Origin: Clostridia bacterium
GTDB taxonomy: Bacteria > Bacillota > Clostridia > Oscillospirales > Butyricicoccaceae
Length of the DNA stretch: 7,815 nt
Assembly: GCA_900763355.1 (NCBI GenBank)
Contig: CAAFJY010000069.1
Location: 1-7,815 of the forward strand
Reading direction: 5' to 3'
Both the position numbers and the translations under genes were made by a program. Each line of letters opens with the position of its first letter. The stretch's first letter is position 1. This document shows positions 1-6,893 of the stretch, piece after piece. Below the pieces are notes generated by a model. The model saw only the letters and a list, made by a program, of their open reading frames with translations. It searched no databases and was not told the DNA's origin.

Positions 1-5
1 CCGCA

Positions 6-36
6 CCCCTCTGCGTATCGGGAGGGGATTTTTCTT
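6..36 (+). terminator. Putative intrinsic terminator of an upstream transcription unit
   Basis: The arm CCCCTC (6-11) pairs perfectly with GAGGGG (22-27) around a 10-base loop, and is followed by ATTTTTCTT (28-36). A GC stem followed by a T run is the usual form of a rho-independent terminator on the plus strand. The stem is short and the loop rather large, so it may be weak. CCGCA (1-5) is also complementary to TGCGG (36-40), which could form an outer helix enclosing the T run. The upstream gene lies outside the window, so what it terminates is not known. Confidence 0.5.
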
Positions 37-70
37 GCGGCAGGGGAGCGGACACATCCGCCCGCCGGGA

Positions 71-76
71 AAGGAG
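71..76 (+). promoter_or_regulatory. Ribosome binding site deciding the start of the first gene
   Basis: AAGGAG lies six bases before the ATG at 83. An upstream in-frame TTG at 35 would add 16 residues, but it lies inside the T run of the terminator-like hairpin and has no good Shine-Dalgarno match, so ATG 83 is preferred. Confidence 0.75.
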
Positions 77-82
77 CTCTCC

Positions 83-832
83 ATGCTGACCATCACCAGC
101 CGCGACAACCCCCAGATCAAGCAGGTCCGGGCGCTCCTTTCCGGGAGCCGCGCCCGCAGGGAGGCGGGGCTCTTTGTCTGCGAGGGCTTCACCCTCCTGG
201 GCGAGGCCCTGCGCCGGGGCTGTACGCCCCGGGCCGTTTTCTGCCTGGAGGGGGAGGAGCACCGTCTCCCGCCCCTGACCTGCCCGACCTTCCTGGTCAC
301 CCGCCCGGTACTGGAAAAGCTCAGCGACGTCCCCGCGCCCCAGGGGGTGGTTTTCACCCTGCCGCTGCCCCCGCTGGAAGAAGCGCTGCCGGAGGGGGAG
401 CGCTTCCTGGCCCTGGACCAGCTCCGGGACCCGGGGAATGTGGGCACGGTGCTGCGCACCGCCGATGCCTTTGGCCTGGACGGCGTGATCCTTTTGGGGG
501 ACTGTGCTGACCCCTTCAGCCCAAAGGTGGTGCGCTCCGCCATGGGGAGCCTCTTCCGCGCCCGGCTTTGCCGTATGAGCGGGGAAGCCCTCCGGGCCCA
601 GCTGGCCGAGCGGGGCATCCCGCTCTGTGCCGCCGCCCTGGGGGAGGACAGCATCCCCGTCACCGGGGTGGATCTCCACCGGGCCTGTGTGGTAGTGGGC
701 AACGAGGCCCACGGCGTCTCGCCGGAGGTCCTCGCTCTTTGTGACAAGAGGATCATCATTCCGATCCAAAGCGCCGAATCCCTCAACGCCGGCGTGGCCG
801 CCGGGATCCTGATGTGGGAGATGAGACGATGA
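83..832 (+). CDS. SpoU/TrmH-family RNA 2'-O-ribose methyltransferase (TsnR/RlmB-like)
   Basis: This 249-residue protein is predicted to transfer a methyl group from S-adenosylmethionine to a ribose 2'-OH in rRNA or tRNA. The N-terminal part (about 1-95) resembles the SpoU substrate-binding domain, with an opening typical of rRNA methyltransferases (TSRDNPQIKQV). The SPOUT catalytic domain spans about 107-247. All three SpoU motifs are visible: motif 1 with Asn119 and Arg125 (DPGNVGTVLRTADAFG), motif 2 at 206-211 (GNEAHG), and motif 3 ending in Ser233-Leu234-Asn235 (SLNAGVAAG). These form the knotted AdoMet site in the family. The start is ATG 83, set by AAGGAG at 71-76. Its stop overlaps the dprA start as ATGA (829-832). 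The family call is firm. The target nucleotide cannot be read from sequence; 23S rRNA is the commonest annotation for relatives of this length. Confidence 0.9.
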   Translation: MLTITSRDNPQIKQVRALLSGSRARREAGLFVCEGFTLLGEALRRGCTPRAVFCLEGEEHRLPPLTCPTFLVTRPVLEKLSDVPAPQGVVFTLPLPPLEEALPEGERFLALDQLRDPGNVGTVLRTADAFGLDGVILLGDCADPFSPKVVRSAMGSLFRARLCRMSGEALRAQLAERGIPLCAAALGEDSIPVTGVDLHRACVVVGNEAHGVSPEVLALCDKRIIIPIQSAESLNAGVAAGILMWEMRR

Positions 833-2025
833 AGCTGGACCATCCCGACCTGCCCTATCTCGTCTGGCTGGCGGAAGCCAATCTTGCCGGGGACCACGGC
901 CCCCATCTGGTCCGGGCGCTGGGGAGCGCGCGGGCTGTATACGACGCGCCCCTCTCCCGTCTGTGCGCCCGGGTCCCCCTGAGCGAAAAGGAGCGGAGCC
1001 GCCTTTCCCGCCGCACGCTGGAGGGGGCGCAAGCCATCCTGGCCCGCTGCGCCCGGGAGGGGATCGGGCTCCTCACCCTGACGGATTTTGACTATCCCGC
1101 CCGGCTGGCCCAAATCTATGACCCGCCCCTGGTGCTCTATGTCCGTGGGACGCTGCCCGATCTCAACACCCTCCCCGCCGTGGCCATCGTGGGTCAGCGC
1201 AAGGCCACGCCCTATGGCCTCCTCATCGCGGAAAAGCTGGGGACCCAGCTCAGCCGCGCGGGGGTGTGCGTGGTCTCCGGGATGGCCGCCGGTGTGGACG
1301 CCGCGGGACACCGGGGCGCGCTTCTGGGCGGAACACCCACGGTGGCCGTCTTTGGCTGCGCCATCGACCAGTGCTATCCCCCGGCCAACCGGGGTCTGCT
1401 CCAGGAGATTTTGGCCCATGGGGCCGCCATTTCGGAATATCCCCCGGGGCGGGAGATGCGCAATTATTACTTTCCCCGGCGCAACCGCATCATCAGCGGC
1501 CTGAGCCTGGGGGTGGTGGTGGCCGAAGCCCCCATGAAGTCGGGCTCCCTCATCACCGCCAACCTGGCCCTGGAGCAGGGGAGAGATGTTTTCGCCGTTC
1601 CCCAGAGCGTGGACGCGCCCGCCGGGGCTGGCTGCAACGAACTCATTGCCGGAGGAGCGAAGCTGGTGCGCTCGGCCGAGGATATTTTGGAAGAATACCG
1701 CGCTTTTTATAATTTTTTTCCCCTGGGGGACGAAACTCCGGTGCCTGCCGCCCGTCCCCAGCCCCACGCGGCTCCGCCGCCGGGGAATATACCGATGAAT
1801 CCTGTCCCCCTGCCCCGGCCCGACCCGGGGCCCAAGGCCCCGCCGCCCCCCACAGGGGACCCCATCCTGGATGCCCTGGACACCCCGCTCCAGCTGGACG
1901 AGCTGGCCCGGCGCACCGGTCTGTCGGCCAGCACCCTCATGGGGAAGCTCACCCTGCTGGAGCTCCGGGGCGCGGTGCGCCAGCTCCCGGGACAGGTTTA
2001 CGAAAAGACCGCCACACCATTTTAA
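829..2025 (+). CDS. dprA: DNA-processing protein DprA (Smf)
   Basis: In studied relatives DprA binds incoming single-stranded DNA in the cytoplasm and loads RecA onto it during transformation; it is also widespread in bacteria not known to be competent. The protein has 398 residues. A helical N-terminal region (about 1-95) leads into a DPPLVLY segment (98-104) and the Rossmann-like core (about 105-295), with VAIVGQRK (118-125), SGMAAGVD (150-157), FPRRNRIISG (215-224) and SGSLITA (238-244). A proline-rich linker (about 304-342) precedes a C-terminal winged helix (about 343-394). The core departs from the usual family pattern at two points: Ala154 where SGxARGxD normally has Arg, and Gln259 where VPG is usual. 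Start ATG 829 overlaps the previous stop and has GGGAG at 816-820; GTG 814 would add five residues. A T7 run (1713-1719) lies at the end of the core. topA follows 12 bases on, the order known from B. subtilis. Confidence 0.95.
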   Translation: MKLDHPDLPYLVWLAEANLAGDHGPHLVRALGSARAVYDAPLSRLCARVPLSEKERSRLSRRTLEGAQAILARCAREGIGLLTLTDFDYPARLAQIYDPPLVLYVRGTLPDLNTLPAVAIVGQRKATPYGLLIAEKLGTQLSRAGVCVVSGMAAGVDAAGHRGALLGGTPTVAVFGCAIDQCYPPANRGLLQEILAHGAAISEYPPGREMRNYYFPRRNRIISGLSLGVVVAEAPMKSGSLITANLALEQGRDVFAVPQSVDAPAGAGCNELIAGGAKLVRSAEDILEEYRAFYNFFPLGDETPVPAARPQPHAAPPPGNIPMNPVPLPRPDPGPKAPPPPTGDPILDALDTPLQLDELARRTGLSASTLMGKLTLLELRGAVRQLPGQVYEKTATPF

Positions 2026-2037
2026 CGGAGGATCGAC

Positions 2038-4467
2038 ATGGCAAAGCTACTCATCGTGGAATCGCCCGCCAAGGCGAAGACCATCACCAAATATCTGGGC
2101 GCCGGCTATCAGGTCAAGGCGTCCATGGGACATCTCCGGGACCTCCCCAAAAAGGAGCTGGGCGTCGATGTGGATCACGATTTCCAGACCACCTATATCC
2201 CTATCCCCGGCAAGGACAAGGTCATCCAGGATCTCCGGGATGGGGCCGAGAACGCCGATTTCGTCTATCTGGCAACCGACCCGGACCGGGAGGGCGAAGC
2301 CATCTCCTGGCACCTGTCCCAGCTGCTGGACCTGGACCCCAAGACCACGGCCCGGGTGACCTTTAACGAGATCACCAAGACCGCCGTCACCGAGGCCATC
2401 CAGCACCCCCGCCAGATCGACATGGACCTGGTGGACGCCCAGCAGGCCCGGCGAATTCTCGACCGCATCGTGGGCTACAAGCTCTCCCCCTTCCTGTGGC
2501 GCAAGGTGCGCACCGGGCTTTCCGCCGGCCGCGTCCAGAGCGTGGTCACCCGCATGGTGGTGGACCGGGAGCGGGAGATCCGCGCCTTTGTCCCCCAGGA
2601 ATATTGGAGCATCGATGTCAAGCTCCACCAGGATGGCCGGGACTTTGTCGCCCACTACTACGGCGACGAAAAGGGCAAGATCGAGCTCCCCAACGAGAAC
2701 GCTGTCATCGCTGTTCTGATCGATGTCAAGGATAAACCCTACACTGTCCGCGCGGTCAAAAATGCCAAGAAAAAGCGTCAGCCCGCGCCCCCCTTCACCA
2801 CATCCACTCTTCAGCAGGAGGCATCCCGCAAGCTGGGCATGACGGCCAAGCGCACCATGGCTGTGGCCCAGGAGCTCTATGAGGGTGTGGAGGTGGCCGA
2901 CCTGGGGGTCACCGGTCTCATCACCTATATGCGTACCGACTCTCTCCGCATCGCCGACGAGGCCCAGGCCGCCGCCCGGGATTTCATCGCCCAGCGCTTC
3001 GGCCCCGACTACCGTCCCGCCAAGGCCCGGACCTTCCACACCAAGAAAAACGCCCAGGATGCCCACGAGGCCATCCGCCCCTCCAACCCCGCGCTGGAGC
3101 CGGAGACCATCCGCCGCAGCCTGACCCCGGACCAGTACCGGCTGTACAAGCTCATCTGGTCCCGCTTCATCGCCTGCCAGATGGCCGAGGCCGTGCTGGA
3201 CACCGTCTCGGCGGACATCGCCTGCTCCAGCCAGATCTTCCGGGCCAGCGGCCAGAGCGTGGCCTTCCCCGGCTTTTTGGCTCTCTATGAAGAGGGGAGC
3301 GACGAGCAGAAGGATGACGATCCGCTTTCCCCGCTCCCCAAGCTGGAGGTTGGGAATACCCCTGCTTTCCGAGACATCGAGCCCAAGCAGCACTTCACCC
3401 AGCCCCCCGCCCGCTATACCGAAGCCTCGCTCATCAAGGCCATGGAGGAAAAAGGCGTGGGCCGTCCCTCCACCTATGCCCCCACCATCTCCGTGGTCCT
3501 GGACCGGGAATATGTCACCAAAGAGGGCCGCGCCCTTCGGCCCACCAATCTGGGTGAGGCGGTCACAGACCTGATGATCGACAAGTTCCATGACATCGTG
3601 GACGTGCAGTTCACCTCCCACATGGAGTCTCTCCTGGACGGGGTGGAGTCCGGCGAGACCGATTATCGGGCTGTACTGCGGGATTTTTATCAGGATTTCT
3701 CCCAGGAGCTGGCCCAGGCCGAGCAGGATCTGGACAAAAAGCGCATCAAGGTCCCCGACGAGGAATCCGACGAGGTCTGTGAGCTGTGCGGCCGGAAGAT
3801 GGTCATCAAAAACGGCCGCTTCGGCAAGTTCCTGGCCTGTCCCGGCTATCCGGAGTGCAAAAACACCAAGCCGATCACCCAGGATACCGGCGTTCCCTGC
3901 CCCAAGTGCGGGGCCCGTCTCCTGAAAAAGAAGTCTAAGAGCGGCTATTATTATTATGGCTGCGAACACAACCCGGAGTGCGACTTCATGACCTGGGATT
4001 CTCCCACGAAAAAGGTTTGTCCCCAGTGCGGCGGGGTGGTCTATCGCCACTATACCAAGGAGGACAAACGCTACCTCTGCCACAAGCCGGGCTGCGGCTG
4101 GTCCGAGCCCATCGCCACCCGGAAAAAGGCATCTGACGACGGTACCGAGGAGAAAAAGACCACCCGCACCCGGAAAAAGGCCGCCGAGACCGTCGCTGCC
4201 GAGTCTTCCGACACCCCCGAGACCGCCGCGAAGCCCAAGAAAACCACCAAGACCGCTTCCAAGACCACCAAGGCGGCCAAGACCACCAAAACGGCAAAAA
4301 CCGCGGCCAAAACCACGAAAAAGGCCGCTTCCGAAGAAGAAACCGCCGAAAAGCCCGTGAAAAAGACCACCCGCGCCAAAAAAGCGGCTGCCGCCCCCGC
4401 CGAAGGGGAGACCGCTCCCAAGAAGACCACCCGCCGGAAAAAAGCCGAGGTGTCCGATGAAGCATAA
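2038..4467 (+). CDS. topA: DNA topoisomerase I (type IA) with Lys/Thr/Ala-rich C-terminal tail
   Basis: This enzyme relaxes negatively supercoiled DNA by cutting one strand through a 5'-phosphotyrosine link. The 809-residue protein opens with a TOPRIM domain holding Glu8 (IVESPAKAKTI) and the metal-binding triad Asp81-Asp83-Glu85 (DPDREGE). The catalytic tyrosine is Tyr297 in GLITYMRTDS. Three four-cysteine zinc ribbons follow, at Cys581/584/601/607, Cys621/624/642/648 and Cys661/664/681/686. The body ends near residue 691, about the full length of B. subtilis topoisomerase I. The extra 692-809 is a low-complexity tail of Lys, Thr and Ala with 27 Lys and 6 Arg among 118 residues, probably disordered and DNA-binding. 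Start ATG 2038 has GGAGG at 2027-2031, six bases upstream. The 3' end overlaps trmFO by 11 bases. Confidence 0.97.
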   Translation: MAKLLIVESPAKAKTITKYLGAGYQVKASMGHLRDLPKKELGVDVDHDFQTTYIPIPGKDKVIQDLRDGAENADFVYLATDPDREGEAISWHLSQLLDLDPKTTARVTFNEITKTAVTEAIQHPRQIDMDLVDAQQARRILDRIVGYKLSPFLWRKVRTGLSAGRVQSVVTRMVVDREREIRAFVPQEYWSIDVKLHQDGRDFVAHYYGDEKGKIELPNENAVIAVLIDVKDKPYTVRAVKNAKKKRQPAPPFTTSTLQQEASRKLGMTAKRTMAVAQELYEGVEVADLGVTGLITYMRTDSLRIADEAQAAARDFIAQRFGPDYRPAKARTFHTKKNAQDAHEAIRPSNPALEPETIRRSLTPDQYRLYKLIWSRFIACQMAEAVLDTVSADIACSSQIFRASGQSVAFPGFLALYEEGSDEQKDDDPLSPLPKLEVGNTPAFRDIEPKQHFTQPPARYTEASLIKAMEEKGVGRPSTYAPTISVVLDREYVTKEGRALRPTNLGEAVTDLMIDKFHDIVDVQFTSHMESLLDGVESGETDYRAVLRDFYQDFSQELAQAEQDLDKKRIKVPDEESDEVCELCGRKMVIKNGRFGKFLACPGYPECKNTKPITQDTGVPCPKCGARLLKKKSKSGYYYYGCEHNPECDFMTWDSPTKKVCPQCGGVVYRHYTKEDKRYLCHKPGCGWSEPIATRKKASDDGTEEKKTTRTRKKAAETVAAESSDTPETAAKPKKTTKTASKTTKAAKTTKTAKTAAKTTKKAASEEETAEKPVKKTTRAKKAAAAPAEGETAPKKTTRRKKAEVSDEA
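4111..4464 (+). repeat. Low-complexity repeat region coding the basic tail of topoisomerase I
   Basis: This stretch encodes residues 692-809 as irregular repeats of Lys-Thr-Thr, Thr-Lys and Arg-Lys-Lys-Ala units. The nonamer AAGACCACC occurs five times in the same frame (4156, 4261, 4279, 4363, 4423), and runs of AAAAA/AAG stand out against the GC-rich surroundings. Such imperfect repeats are known to change length by slippage or recombination, so the tail may vary between strains; that is inference. Confidence 0.8.
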
Positions 4468-5779
4468 CGTCACCGTCGTGGGAGCCGGGCTGGCCGGCTC
4501 CGAGGCCGCCTGGCAGCTGGCCCGCCGGGGCGTGCACGTCACGCTCCGGGAGATGAAGCCCGCAGAGATGACCCCCGCCCATCATTCCGCCGATTTTGCC
4601 GAGCTGGTGTGTTCCAACTCCCTCCGGGGGGCAGGCTTGGCCACGGCGCCTGGCCTGCTGAAGGAGGAGCTCCGCCGCTGCGGCAGTCTCATTATGGAAG
4701 CTGCCGATGCGACCGCCGTTCCCGCTGGGGGCGCGCTGGCTGTGGATCGGGCGGGCTTTTCCGCCTATGTCACCGAAAAGCTCCGGGCCCACCCCAATGT
4801 GGAGATCCTTCCCGGCCGGGTGGACGACATCCCCGCCGGTCCCTGCATCATGGCCACCGGGCCCCTGACAGAGGGCGTTCTGGCCCGGCGCATCGACGAA
4901 CTCTTCGGCGGCGAGCCCATGCATTTTTACGATGCCGCCGCCCCCATCGTCAGCTTCGAGAGCATCGACATGGACCACGCCTATTTCGCCTCCCGCTATG
5001 ACAAGGGGACGGCAGACTACATCAACTGCCCCCTGGACAGGGAACAGTACACCGCCTTTGTGGAAGCGCTCCGCACGGCGAAGGAGGCACCCGTCCACGG
5101 CTTCGAGGACAAGGCCGTCTTCGAGGGCTGTATGCCCGTGGAGGTCATGGCCCGCCGGGGGGAGGACACCCTCCGCTTCGGCCCCATGAAGCCCGTGGGG
5201 CTGAAGGATCCCCGCACCGGGGAGCGGCCCTATGCCGTCTTGCAGCTCCGGGCTGACAATGCGGAAAAGACCGCCTTTAACCTGGTGGGCTTCCAGACCC
5301 ATCTCATGCACCCGGAGCAGAAGCGGGTCTTTGGCATGATCCCCGCTCTGGCGCATGCGGAATATTACCGCTACGGCACCATGCACCGCAACAGCTTCAT
5401 CCGTTCCCCCGGGCGGCTGGACCGGTATTACCGGGTCATCGGCCGGGAGGAGCTCTATTTCGCCGGGCAGATCACCGGGGTAGAGGGGTATATCGAGAGC
5501 ACGGCCTCCGGCCTGTGCTGCGGCCTGAACCTCTTCCGCCAGCTGGAGGGGCTGGAGCTCATCGCCTTCCCCCGGGAGACCGCTCTGGGCGCGCTCATGC
5601 TCCATATCAGCGAGCACCCGGAGGAACGCTTTGACCCCATGAACATCAATTTCGGCATCATCACCTCCTGGCCGGAGCGCATCCGGAACAAGCAGGAGCG
5701 CTATACCGCCATCTCCCACCGGGCCCTGGACGTTCTGGGCGCGATGGAGGGCGAGATCAAGGAGGGACTGGAAGCATGA
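4457..5779 (+). CDS. trmFO: Methylenetetrahydrofolate-tRNA-(uracil-5-)-methyltransferase TrmFO
   Basis: TrmFO is a flavoprotein that forms 5-methyluridine at position 54 of the tRNA T-loop, using methylenetetrahydrofolate as carbon donor and reduced FAD. The 440-residue length matches the family. The N-terminus carries the FAD-binding glycine motif GAGLAGSEAA (9-18). Cys52 in ELVCSNSLRG and Cys225 in EGCMPVEVMARRG match the two functional cysteines of the B. subtilis enzyme (Cys53 and Cys226). The C-terminal part has the GidA/TrmFO-type GQITGVEGYIES (337-348) and the NINFGIITSWP stretch. The start ATG 4457 lies inside the last codons of topA, with GAGG at 4447-4450, so translation is probably coupled to topA. 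The stop forms ATGA with plsX. The topA-trmFO order is common in Firmicutes. Paralogous GidA/MnmG is larger, about 620 residues, and is ruled out by length. Confidence 0.96.
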   Translation: MKHNVTVVGAGLAGSEAAWQLARRGVHVTLREMKPAEMTPAHHSADFAELVCSNSLRGAGLATAPGLLKEELRRCGSLIMEAADATAVPAGGALAVDRAGFSAYVTEKLRAHPNVEILPGRVDDIPAGPCIMATGPLTEGVLARRIDELFGGEPMHFYDAAAPIVSFESIDMDHAYFASRYDKGTADYINCPLDREQYTAFVEALRTAKEAPVHGFEDKAVFEGCMPVEVMARRGEDTLRFGPMKPVGLKDPRTGERPYAVLQLRADNAEKTAFNLVGFQTHLMHPEQKRVFGMIPALAHAEYYRYGTMHRNSFIRSPGRLDRYYRVIGREELYFAGQITGVEGYIESTASGLCCGLNLFRQLEGLELIAFPRETALGALMLHISEHPEERFDPMNINFGIITSWPERIRNKQERYTAISHRALDVLGAMEGEIKEGLEA

Positions 5780-6801
5780 AGATCATCCTGGACGCCATGG
5801 GCGGCGATAACGCCCCCCAGGCCGCGGTCGAGGGGGCCGTCCTGGCCGCGCAGCACTATGGCTGCGACATCCTCCTGGTGGGGGACCGGGCCCGGGTGGA
5901 GCCCATTCTCGCGGGGCGGGAGCCCCAGCATATCACCCTGGTCCACGCCAGCGAGGTGGTGGAGATGGAGGATAAGCCCTCCACCGTCCTCCGCCAGAAA
6001 AAGGATTCCAGCATGGCTGTGGGCCTCCGGCTGCTGGCCGAGGGCCAGGCCGACGCCATGATCTCCGCCGGGTCCACCGGGGCTCTCCTCACCGGGGCCA
6101 CCCTGACGGTCAAGCGCATCCGCGGCGTGCGCCGGGCGGCGCTGGGGACCATGGTTCCCCAAAAAACCGGCGCACGGGCACTGCTGCTGGACTGCGGGGC
6201 CAATGCCGAGTGTACGCCGGAATATCTTCTGCAATTTGCGCTCATGGGCTCTCTGTATCAAAAGACCCAGTGCGGCATCGATCGCCCCCGGGTAGTTTTG
6301 ATGAACAATGGTACGGAAGAGGGAAAGGGCGACCCCCTCCGTCAGGAGACCTATGCGCTTCTCAGGCAGGCCGACGCCCGGGGCGAACTGCATTTCGCCG
6401 GCAACCTCGAAGGGCGGGAAATTTTTTCCGGCGCGGCCGATGTGCTGGTGTGCGACGGCTTTACCGGCAACATCCTGCTGAAAACGGTGGAGGGCACCGC
6501 GGGCTTCCTGCTGGGTCAGGTGAAGGACATCCTCATGGCCACGGGGCTCACCAAGCTGGCGGCCCTCATCCTCAAGCCCGGCCTGCGGCGGCTCAAGAGC
6601 CAGCTGGACTACCGCGCCGTGGGGGGCGCGCCCCTTTTGGGCATCTCCCGCCCGGTGATCAAGGCGCACGGCTCCTCTGATGCCCAGGCCTTCTGCTCGG
6701 CCTTTGAGCAGACCATCCTCTTCTCCCACAGCGGATTTATCACTCAGGTAGCAGAGTGCATGTCTGCACTCTCGGACGGAAAAGAAAAAGCCGAAAAATA
6801 A
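5776..6801 (+). CDS. plsX: Phosphate acyltransferase PlsX (acyl-ACP:phosphate transacylase)
   Basis: PlsX converts acyl-ACP and phosphate to acyl-phosphate, the acyl donor used by PlsY in the first step of phosphatidic acid synthesis; it is a peripheral membrane protein. The 341-residue protein shows the family landmarks DAMGGDNAP (6-14), AGSTGA (98-103), NGTEEGKG (178-185), a DGFTGN segment and AHGSS (297-301). Asn178 lies where I recall Ile or Val in relatives (NIGTEE), a small difference. The start overlaps the trmFO stop as ATGA and has a strong AAGGAGG at 5759-5765. The next gene, acpP, encodes its substrate carrier. The C-terminus ends in a short lysine-rich stretch whose codons and stop merge into the AT-rich sequence upstream of the acpP promoter. 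No terminator with a T run is seen after the stop, so transcripts may continue into acpP. Confidence 0.96.
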   Translation: MKIILDAMGGDNAPQAAVEGAVLAAQHYGCDILLVGDRARVEPILAGREPQHITLVHASEVVEMEDKPSTVLRQKKDSSMAVGLRLLAEGQADAMISAGSTGALLTGATLTVKRIRGVRRAALGTMVPQKTGARALLLDCGANAECTPEYLLQFALMGSLYQKTQCGIDRPRVVLMNNGTEEGKGDPLRQETYALLRQADARGELHFAGNLEGREIFSGAADVLVCDGFTGNILLKTVEGTAGFLLGQVKDILMATGLTKLAALILKPGLRRLKSQLDYRAVGGAPLLGISRPVIKAHGSSDAQAFCSAFEQTILFSHSGFITQVAECMSALSDGKEKAEK

Positions 6802-6841
6802 TATAAAACCGCTTTACAAGCGGGAATGCCTCTGCTATAAT
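6794..6841 (+). promoter_or_regulatory. Strong sigma-A-type promoter of acpP with extended -10 box and AT-rich upstream element
   Basis: TTTACA (6813-6818, five of six to TTGACA) and a perfect TATAAT (6836-6841) are separated by exactly 17 bases. TG at 6833-6834 one base before the -10 box makes it an extended -10 promoter. The AT-only stretch AAAAATAATATAAAA (6794-6808), directly upstream of the -35 box, could act as an UP element. Transcription should start around 6846-6849, giving a 5' leader of about 45 bases. The promoter lies in the only sizeable gap between genes in the window. Confidence 0.85.
6809..6823. repeat. Perfect inverted repeat over the -35 box of the acpP promoter
   Basis: CCGCTT (6809-6814) and AAGCGG (6818-6823) form a perfect six-base inverted repeat around TAC. 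The right half overlaps the end of the -35 hexamer and the left half its beginning. It could be a small operator or the stem of a hairpin at the end of plsX transcripts. No T run follows, so it is not a canonical terminator. It does not resemble the FapR or FabT sites I know. Confidence 0.45.
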
Positions 6842-6850
6842 CTCCAACGA

Positions 6851-6867
6851 AAGCTGAGACAAGCTGA
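6851..6867 (+). repeat. Direct repeat AAGCTGA with 10-base period in the acpP leader
   Basis: AAGCTGA occurs at 6851-6857 and again at 6861-6867, one DNA helical turn apart, just after the predicted start of acpP transcription. The nine-base extension AAGCTGATG (6861-6869) recurs at 6915-6923 inside the acpP coding region. This may be chance or a binding site for a regulator or RNA-binding protein. Confidence 0.4.
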
Positions 6868-6893
6868 TGTGTTAATCGACGGAGGAATCAGAA

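Noticed and set aside
1088..1712. Overlapping plus-strand frames inside dprA (1088-1504, 1266-1712)
   Set aside because: They are alternate frames of the DprA core with Arg/Pro/Gly-rich products and no motif.
2047..4542. An 831-codon open frame on the minus strand opposite topA
   Set aside because: The topA motifs on the plus strand are complete and certain. The antisense product is a Gly/Leu-rich sequence with no recognisable domain, as expected where GC-biased third positions remove stop codons from the opposite strand.
3986..5719. A 577-codon minus-strand open frame opposite the topA tail and trmFO
   Set aside because: Its Trp/Arg/Ser-rich end is simply the mirror of the Lys/Thr repeats, the rest mirrors trmFO, and no domain is recognised.
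5701..6729. A 342-codon minus-strand open frame opposite plsX
   Set aside because: PlsX motifs are intact on the plus strand; the antisense frame shows no domain and is a composition shadow.
6809..6823. The CCGCTT-TAC-AAGCGG hairpin as a terminator of plsX
   Set aside because: It has a short stem and is followed by GAATGCC, not a T run, so it does not meet the intrinsic terminator pattern; kept only as an inverted repeat.
6802..6893. A FapR or FabT operator or a riboswitch in the plsX-acpP gap
   Set aside because: No TTAGTACC-type or TTTGA-N-TCAAA-type site is seen, and the transcribed leader of about 45 bases is too short for known riboswitch folds.
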